Assembly (NCBI GenBank): GCA_029863035.1
Contig: JAOTWH010000080.1
Location: 1 to 9,271 of the forward strand
Direction: 5' to 3'
DNA length: 9,271 nt
Source: Acidimicrobiia bacterium
Lineage (GTDB): Bacteria; Actinomycetota; Acidimicrobiia; UBA5794; JAOTWH01
Below, piece after piece: positions 6,319-9,271 of this stretch. The notes beneath the pieces are model-generated. The model ran no database searches. It saw only the letters and a program-made list of their open reading frames with translations, and was not told the origin of the DNA. How positions within the stretch are numbered: position 1 is the stretch's first letter; every line of letters starts with the position of its first letter. Both the position numbers and the translations under genes were made by a program.

Positions 6319-6825
6319 CTAGTGGCGCTTCACTCCGCCGTACTTCATACGGGTGTCCTCAATGCGAGCGATCTCGGCTTCTTCCCCACGGCCTTGGAAT
6401 CCTGCCACCACCACCTCGCCGTAGAACACGGTGTGGGTTCCAACATCTTTTTGATCCAACACGCGACACTCGACGAACGCGACGGCCTCTTCGAAGACGG
6501 GTGCACCCGTTTCACCCTCTCTCACTGCTCGGCCATTCAGCGTGCCGTTCTCATAACTGGCGGGTTTAGAGAACTTGACGAAGGTCTTGGTGTCCTCCCG
6601 GTCCCACAGGTTCACAGAGAAGACGCCGCTTTCGGTGATCAGGCGATGGGTTAGTGCGGTGTTGTCCACCGCGATCGCGATTAGCACGGGCTCCATCGAA
6701 ACCTGGGTCACCCAACTCTGCGTCATCCCGTTCCACTCATCGCCCGAACGCGAACCCACCAAGCACAGGACGTTGGGGATGGACCACATGATCTTGTTCA
6801 CTTCTTCGTCTAGCAGCTCTGCCAT
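6319..6825 (-). CDS. flavin reductase domain (FMN-binding split barrel) protein
   Basis: This 168-residue protein, the usual size for the family, shows the flavin reductase-like signature: PNVLCLVGSRSGDEWNGMTQSWVTQVSMEPVLIAIAV (17-53), FSVNLW (69-74) and the C-terminal VGTHTVFYGEVV (128-139). Such proteins bind FMN or FAD and use NAD(P)H to supply reduced flavin to two-component monooxygenases; others are flavin-dependent oxidoreductases in their own right. No partner monooxygenase is in the window. It heads the four-gene minus-strand operon. The ATG at 6825 has the only near-perfect Shine-Dalgarno in that operon (AGGAGGT, 6829-6835 on the complement), which marks it as the leader gene. Its upstream region is shared with the divergent UspA-like gene. 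Confidence 0.9.
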   Translation of the reverse strand: MAELLDEEVNKIMWSIPNVLCLVGSRSGDEWNGMTQSWVTQVSMEPVLIAIAVDNTALTHRLITESGVFSVNLWDREDTKTFVKFSKPASYENGTLNGRAVREGETGAPVFEEAVAFVECRVLDQKDVGTHTVFYGEVVVAGFQGRGEEAEIARIEDTRMKYGGVKRH

Positions 6826-6828
6826 GGC

Positions 6829-6835
6829 ACCTCCT
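6829..6835 (-). promoter_or_regulatory. strong Shine-Dalgarno AGGAGGT for the flavin reductase operon
   Basis: The complement reads AGGAGGT, 3 nt before the ATG at 6825. It indicates a leadered transcript for this operon, in contrast to the apparently leaderless divergent gene. A weak CACAAT -10-like box (complement of 6844-6849) lies just upstream, but no good -35 box accompanies it. Confidence 0.65.
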
Positions 6836-6878
6836 ACCGACCATTGTGGCGGCCACCGCGCCTAATGGCGAAGCGGTC

Positions 6879-6884
6879 TAGGCT
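6879..6884 (+). promoter_or_regulatory. candidate -10 box (TAGGCT) for leaderless expression of the UspA-like gene
   Basis: TAGGCT fits TANNNT and ends 7 nt before the GTG at 6892. No Shine-Dalgarno is seen between them. The preferred start was partly chosen from this box, so the two calls are not independent; the protein N-terminus (HVLIATTG, a Usp first strand) supports the start separately. Confidence 0.45.
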
Positions 6885-6891
6885 CGATGCG

Positions 6892-7410
6892 GTGCATGTT
6901 CTGATCGCAACAACCGGGGCACTCAGCCCGGAACCGGTTGCACACCTCACCAAGCATCTGGCAGGCCCCGATGGCCGCGTCTCGGTGACGACCGTCATCG
7001 AGGTGCCTCGCTCGTTCCTTGACACGATCCGATCTGAGGAATGGCGTCCATTCGATGGCGAAGGCCAGCAATGGGGCAACCAGGAAGACGCTGTCATCGT
7101 TCGCTACGTCGAGGAGCGCGGCCGTCGCATAATCGAACCGATCGTTGCCGCCCTGGCCGCGGAAGGCCTCACAGCGGAGGTGCGGTACCTGGAGGGCGAG
7201 GATCCGGCGCAAGTGATAATCGACGCCGCAGACGCACTTGAGGCCGATGTGATCGTGCTCGGAGCCACCCGCCCCATCTTCGACGAAGCCAGTTGGGAGA
7301 GCGTCACCGTGCGGGTAATGCAAGATCAGCGTCGTCCGGTGCTCATCGTGCCGGCGATGCGACGCCCCGGTGACCAAGAGGAAGAGGACGAGGCGGTGGA
7401 GAGCCAATGA
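6892..7410 (+). CDS. UspA-like universal stress domain protein
   Basis: From GTG 6892 it is 172 residues. The first strand HVLIATTG, the helix after VEERGRRIIEPIVAALAAEGL (73-93), the strand AEVRYLEG with DPAQVIIDAADALEADVIVLGA (104-125), and the final strand RRPVLIVP (147-154) follow the alpha/beta Usp fold. The ATP-binding pattern G-2X-G-9X-G(S/T) is not intact: after GAT the sequence runs RPIFDEASWESVTV with no second or third glycine, so this looks like a non-ATP-binding member. A long segment (40-72) replaces the usual short connector, and the C-terminus is strongly acidic (EEEDEAVE). Longer starts at ATG 6865 or TTG 6844 are possible but would add basic residues ahead of the first strand. 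The TGA overlaps the dehalogenase ATG (ATGA), so the two are co-translated. A role in stress response is inferred only from family. Confidence 0.75.
   Translation: MHVLIATTGALSPEPVAHLTKHLAGPDGRVSVTTVIEVPRSFLDTIRSEEWRPFDGEGQQWGNQEDAVIVRYVEERGRRIIEPIVAALAAEGLTAEVRYLEGEDPAQVIIDAADALEADVIVLGATRPIFDEASWESVTVRVMQDQRRPVLIVPAMRRPGDQEEEDEAVESQ
7398..7403 (+). promoter_or_regulatory. ribosome binding site (GGAGAG) for the dehalogenase, inside the upstream gene
   Basis: GGAGAG lies 3 nt before the ATG at 7407 and is contained in the last codons of the UspA-like gene. With the ATGA overlap, it supports coupled translation from one transcript. Confidence 0.5.
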
Positions 7411-8291
7411 ACGAGGTCAAGAGAACCCCCGACAAGGCTTTCGATGGCGTACCCGACTACGACTTCGAACCCCACTGGTTCGAGTGGGAGGGCTTGCGGC
7501 TTCACTATCTCGATGAAGGCGAGGGACCGCCGGTGGTGCTCTTCCACGGAGAGCCCACCTGGAGCTTCCTTTATCGGAAGGTCATACCAGAGCTGACCTC
7601 GGCGGGGTATCGAGCCATCGCACCCGACTACTTCGGCTTCGGGAAGTCGGACAAACCAACCGACCCCGACGCCTACAGCTACGACCTCCACACCCAGGCC
7701 ATGGCCGCCTTGTTGACGGACCTGGGAGTGCAAGGTGCCTGTGCGGTCGTGCAGGACTGGGGAGGACCTATCGGCCTCCGTCTGGCGGTTGAGCAGGGTC
7801 CCATGTTCTCATCGCTGTCGATCCTCAATACCGGATTGTTCACCGGAGGGAGGATCTCCGACGGCTTCATGAGGTGGCGGAAGTTCGTCGAGTCGAGTGA
7901 GGATCTGCCGGTTCGATTCATCATGGAGCGGTCCATGAACACACCGTGGGGTGACGACGTGCTCGATGCCTACGCGGCGCCATTCCCCGACCGCTCTTAC
8001 AAAGAGGGCGCCCACCGCTTTCCCTTGTTCGTTCCGATGAGCCAGGACGATGTTGGAGCGGACGTGATGCTCAAGGTGAAAGACCAGCTGGAGTCGTGGC
8101 AGCACCCCACCCAGGTCTTGTTCTCCACCGCCGACCCAGTGTTCGTCCCCAAGGTGGGCGAGCGCTTCGTCGAGCGTATTCCGGGAGCCACCGAACTGGA
8201 GCTAGTCGCCAACGCCGGTCACTTCCTCCAGGAGGATCAGGGACAAGAGGTGGGCCGACGGGTCGTCGCCTTCCTGCAATCGCACTCCTAG
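7407..8291 (+). CDS. haloalkane dehalogenase, subfamily I-like alpha/beta hydrolase
   Basis: This 294-residue alpha/beta hydrolase aligns by memory along its length with Xanthobacter DhlA. It has the oxyanion-loop HGEPTWSFLYRKV (47-59) and IAPDYFGFGKSDKP (71-84). The nucleophile elbow VVQDWGG has Asp117 as nucleophile and Trp118 as first halide-binding tryptophan. The cap-domain FMRWRKF supplies Trp157, matching DhlA Trp175. Asp243 (STADPVFVP) is the acid after strand beta-7, as in DhlA Asp260, and His272 (NAGHFLQE) is the base. The Asp-His-Asp plus Trp-Trp set is the HLD-I pattern. The reaction is hydrolytic cleavage of a carbon-halogen bond, giving alcohol, halide and a proton. Epoxide hydrolases and fluoroacetate dehalogenases share the fold but have different halide or ring-opening residues. 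The cap is shorter than in DhlA, so the substrate range may differ. It is second in a two-gene operon. Confidence 0.9.
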   Translation: MNEVKRTPDKAFDGVPDYDFEPHWFEWEGLRLHYLDEGEGPPVVLFHGEPTWSFLYRKVIPELTSAGYRAIAPDYFGFGKSDKPTDPDAYSYDLHTQAMAALLTDLGVQGACAVVQDWGGPIGLRLAVEQGPMFSSLSILNTGLFTGGRISDGFMRWRKFVESSEDLPVRFIMERSMNTPWGDDVLDAYAAPFPDRSYKEGAHRFPLFVPMSQDDVGADVMLKVKDQLESWQHPTQVLFSTADPVFVPKVGERFVERIPGATELELVANAGHFLQEDQGQEVGRRVVAFLQSHS

Positions 8292-8304
8292 CCGAGGTAG
8301 GAGT
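8284..8304. repeat. perfect 7-bp inverted repeat spanning two overlapping stop codons
   Basis: ACTCCTA (8284-8290) and TAGGAGT (8298-8304) are exact reverse complements separated by 7 nt. The left arm contains the shared CTA of the CTAG in which both convergent genes end. It could fold as a stem-loop in either transcript and act as a bidirectional terminator or 3'-end stabiliser. No T-tract follows on either strand, so it is not a canonical intrinsic terminator. Confidence 0.45.
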
Positions 8305-8824
8305 CGAGGATGGCGAAGGTGGGACCGGTGAACTGGGCGGGACGGGTCAGCATCTCCTTCACAGCCTCAACCGGATAGAACCTCGGATCGCGACTCTCTC
8401 CCGCTTCGCCGCGCGGCTCGCCCGGCATGGCAACGACCTCATAGGCCAGGATCAGCACGGGGTAGGCGGCAGCTACGCCGGTGACGACCACCGCCGGGTG
8501 GCTGGCAACGATCGGCCTGCGCTCCTGCGCCTCCGACACCTTCTCCTCCGGCGCGCCGCCCACCAGAGCAAGGCCCGTCTCCTCTAGCACCTCTCTTTCC
8601 AGGGCGGCCAAGGGGCTCTCCCCGGCTCTCCAGATGCCCCCCGGGAGCTCATAGAGCCCGGCGGCAGGGCCGTCGTCGTCTCTGGTCTGCAACAACAACT
8701 CGGACCGGGTGTCATCTCTGAACAGAAGTGCCGCGGCCACGGGCACCGGCGTTTGCTCGCCGCGCACATGGGGCACCTCGATCTCGGACATCTCGGAGCC
8801 GTTCCAAACCTGGTAGCTCGACAT
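8288..8824 (-). CDS. Nudix hydrolase
   Basis: From ATG 8824 the protein has 178 residues. It contains a perfect Nudix box GX5EX7REUXEEXGU at residues 63-85 (Gly63, Glu69, Arg77, Glu78, Glu81, Glu82, Gly84, Leu85), preceded by LLLQTRDD...GLYELPGG. It should therefore be a metal-dependent hydrolase of a nucleoside diphosphate linked to another moiety; the exact substrate is not readable. A longer in-frame ATG at 8863 exists, but a TACTCT box sits 6 nt upstream of the 8824 ATG and no Shine-Dalgarno serves the longer start. The first 20 residues (SSYQVWNGSEM...) are an N-terminal lead-in to the Nudix fold. The terminal TAG overlaps the dehalogenase TAG on the other strand. It is divergent from the ACT-domain gene, with 68 bp between. 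Confidence 0.92.
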   Translation of the reverse strand: MSSYQVWNGSEMSEIEVPHVRGEQTPVPVAAALLFRDDTRSELLLQTRDDDGPAAGLYELPGGIWRAGESPLAALEREVLEETGLALVGGAPEEKVSEAQERRPIVASHPAVVVTGVAAAYPVLILAYEVVAMPGEPRGEAGESRDPRFYPVEAVKEMLTRPAQFTGPTFAILDSYLG

Positions 8825-8830
8825 CGAGCC

Positions 8831-8836
8831 AGAGTA
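8831..8836 (-). promoter_or_regulatory. candidate -10 box (TACTCT) for leaderless expression of the Nudix gene
   Basis: On the complement TACTCT fits TANNNT and ends 6 nt before the ATG at 8824, with no Shine-Dalgarno between. The start call and this box support each other, so the evidence is partly circular. Confidence 0.45.
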
Positions 8837-8880
8837 CGCGAAAAGCGCCTTGGGCCTTCGCACATATGAGAAAGGAGGCG

Positions 8881-8886
8881 TAGGCT
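8881..8886 (+). promoter_or_regulatory. candidate -10 box (TAGGCT) for leaderless expression of the ACT-domain gene
   Basis: TAGGCT ends 6 nt before the GTG at 8893, the same hexamer and nearly the same spacing as at 6879. A partial -35 match (TTCGCA, 8857-8862) lies 18 bp upstream. The TAG in this box is an in-frame stop, so the GTG is forced and the arrangement was not picked to fit. An AAAGGAGG stretch (8871-8878) lies immediately upstream, too far from the GTG (14 nt) for a normal ribosome site. Confidence 0.5.
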
Positions 8887-8892
8887 GATTAC

Positions 8893-9271
8893 GTGACCGA
8901 ATTCACCGTCCATCTTGTCAACCGTCCAGGGGCTCTGGCCACTCTGACCGAACAGCTGGCGGACGCAGGAATCGCTATCGAGGCCCTGGCCGCGTTCGGT
9001 GTCGACGGCGAAGGCATGGTGAGGCTCATGGTCAACGACCCAACATTGACCCGCAAGATCCTGGAACGCGATGAGATCTCGTATGAGGAACGCGAGGTCC
9101 TCATCACCACCCTCCCCCACGAGCCTGACGCCGTGGCGATGATGACCAGGAGCCTGGCCGACGCCGGCGCCAACATCGACGCCATGTACCTGCTGCGCTC
9201 ATCCGCCGAGGGCCTGGAATTCGCCATCGCGGTGGACAACCACGACGTGGCACACAACACCCTCGCCGTCT
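8893..9271 (+). CDS. tandem ACT-domain protein, 3' partial
   Basis: The frame is open from GTG 8893 to the right edge, about 126 codons without a stop, so the 3' end lies outside the window. The translation begins MTEFTVHLVNRPGALATLTE and has two ACT-like units. The first (residues 3 to about 60) has the ligand-loop VNRPGALATLTEQLADAGIAIEAL. The second (about 70 to the edge) has LPHEPDAVAMMTRSLADAGANIDAMYL. ACT domains bind amino acids or other small ligands and usually regulate metabolic enzymes. Stand-alone two-ACT proteins of about 130-140 residues are common in actinobacteria and archaea, usually without a known target. No enzyme domain precedes the ACT pair, so this is a free-standing regulator or sensor unless a domain follows beyond the edge. 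The in-frame TAG at 8881 rules out a longer N-terminus. Confidence 0.88.
   Translation, partial: MTEFTVHLVNRPGALATLTEQLADAGIAIEALAAFGVDGEGMVRLMVNDPTLTRKILERDEISYEEREVLITTLPHEPDAVAMMTRSLADAGANIDAMYLLRSSAEGLEFAIAVDNHDVAHNTLAV

Noticed and set aside
5764..6654. 296-codon plus-strand open frame across the amidase/flavin reductase junction
   Set aside because: It is antisense to two strongly recognisable enzymes, crosses their boundary, has no recognisable domain and low-complexity composition; a high-GC shadow frame.
6862..7407. 181-codon minus-strand open frame opposite the UspA-like gene
   Set aside because: The plus strand encodes a clear Usp fold with a coupled downstream gene; the antisense product has no family features.

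Overview
The window looks like a chromosomal stretch from a high-GC Gram-positive bacterium (Actinomycetota, possibly Acidimicrobiia-like). This is inferred from strong G/C bias at third codon positions, several GTG/TTG starts, a mycothiol-enzyme-related DinB/MDMPI-fold protein, a short-signal lipoprotein, and recurring TANNNT boxes 6-8 nt upstream of start codons, the arrangement typical of leaderless actinobacterial genes. No tRNA, rRNA, CRISPR, insertion sequence or phage gene was seen. Coding density is very high, and no gap between genes exceeds about 75 bp.

Layout. Positions 1-2152 (+ strand): a LOG-family protein cut by the left edge, a TIGR03084-like DinB/MDMPI protein whose usual metal ligands appear substituted, and a PPC/DUF296 protein coupled to it by a TTGA start/stop overlap. 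Positions 2200-2823 (- strand): an unrecognised protein with a PD-(D/E)XK-like residue pattern. It is divergent from a putative lipoprotein (2894-3658, +). Positions 3674-6825 (- strand): a tight four-gene operon, transcribed in the order flavin reductase, amidase-signature hydrolase, PaaI-like hotdog thioesterase, SDR oxidoreductase. Positions 6892-8291 (+ strand): a UspA-like protein overlapping by ATGA with a subfamily-I-like haloalkane dehalogenase that has its full catalytic set. Positions 8288-8824 (- strand): a Nudix hydrolase whose stop codon overlaps the dehalogenase stop in a shared CTAG. Position 8893 to the right edge (+): a tandem ACT-domain protein, incomplete in the window.

The most coherent functional unit is the 3.7-8.3 kb region. 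A four-enzyme operon that could act on amides, thioesters and alcohols/ketones, with a flavin reductase, diverges from a stress-protein/dehalogenase pair across a 66-bp intergenic region. It resembles a small catabolic or detoxification island, but its substrate cannot be read from sequence, and no regulator, transporter or flavin monooxygenase is present in the window. I found no convincing new multi-gene defence or mobile system. The best leads are the repeated leaderless-promoter architecture, the apparently ligand-less MDMPI-like protein, the nuclease-like unknown protein, and an inverted repeat centred on the shared stop codons at 8288-8291.
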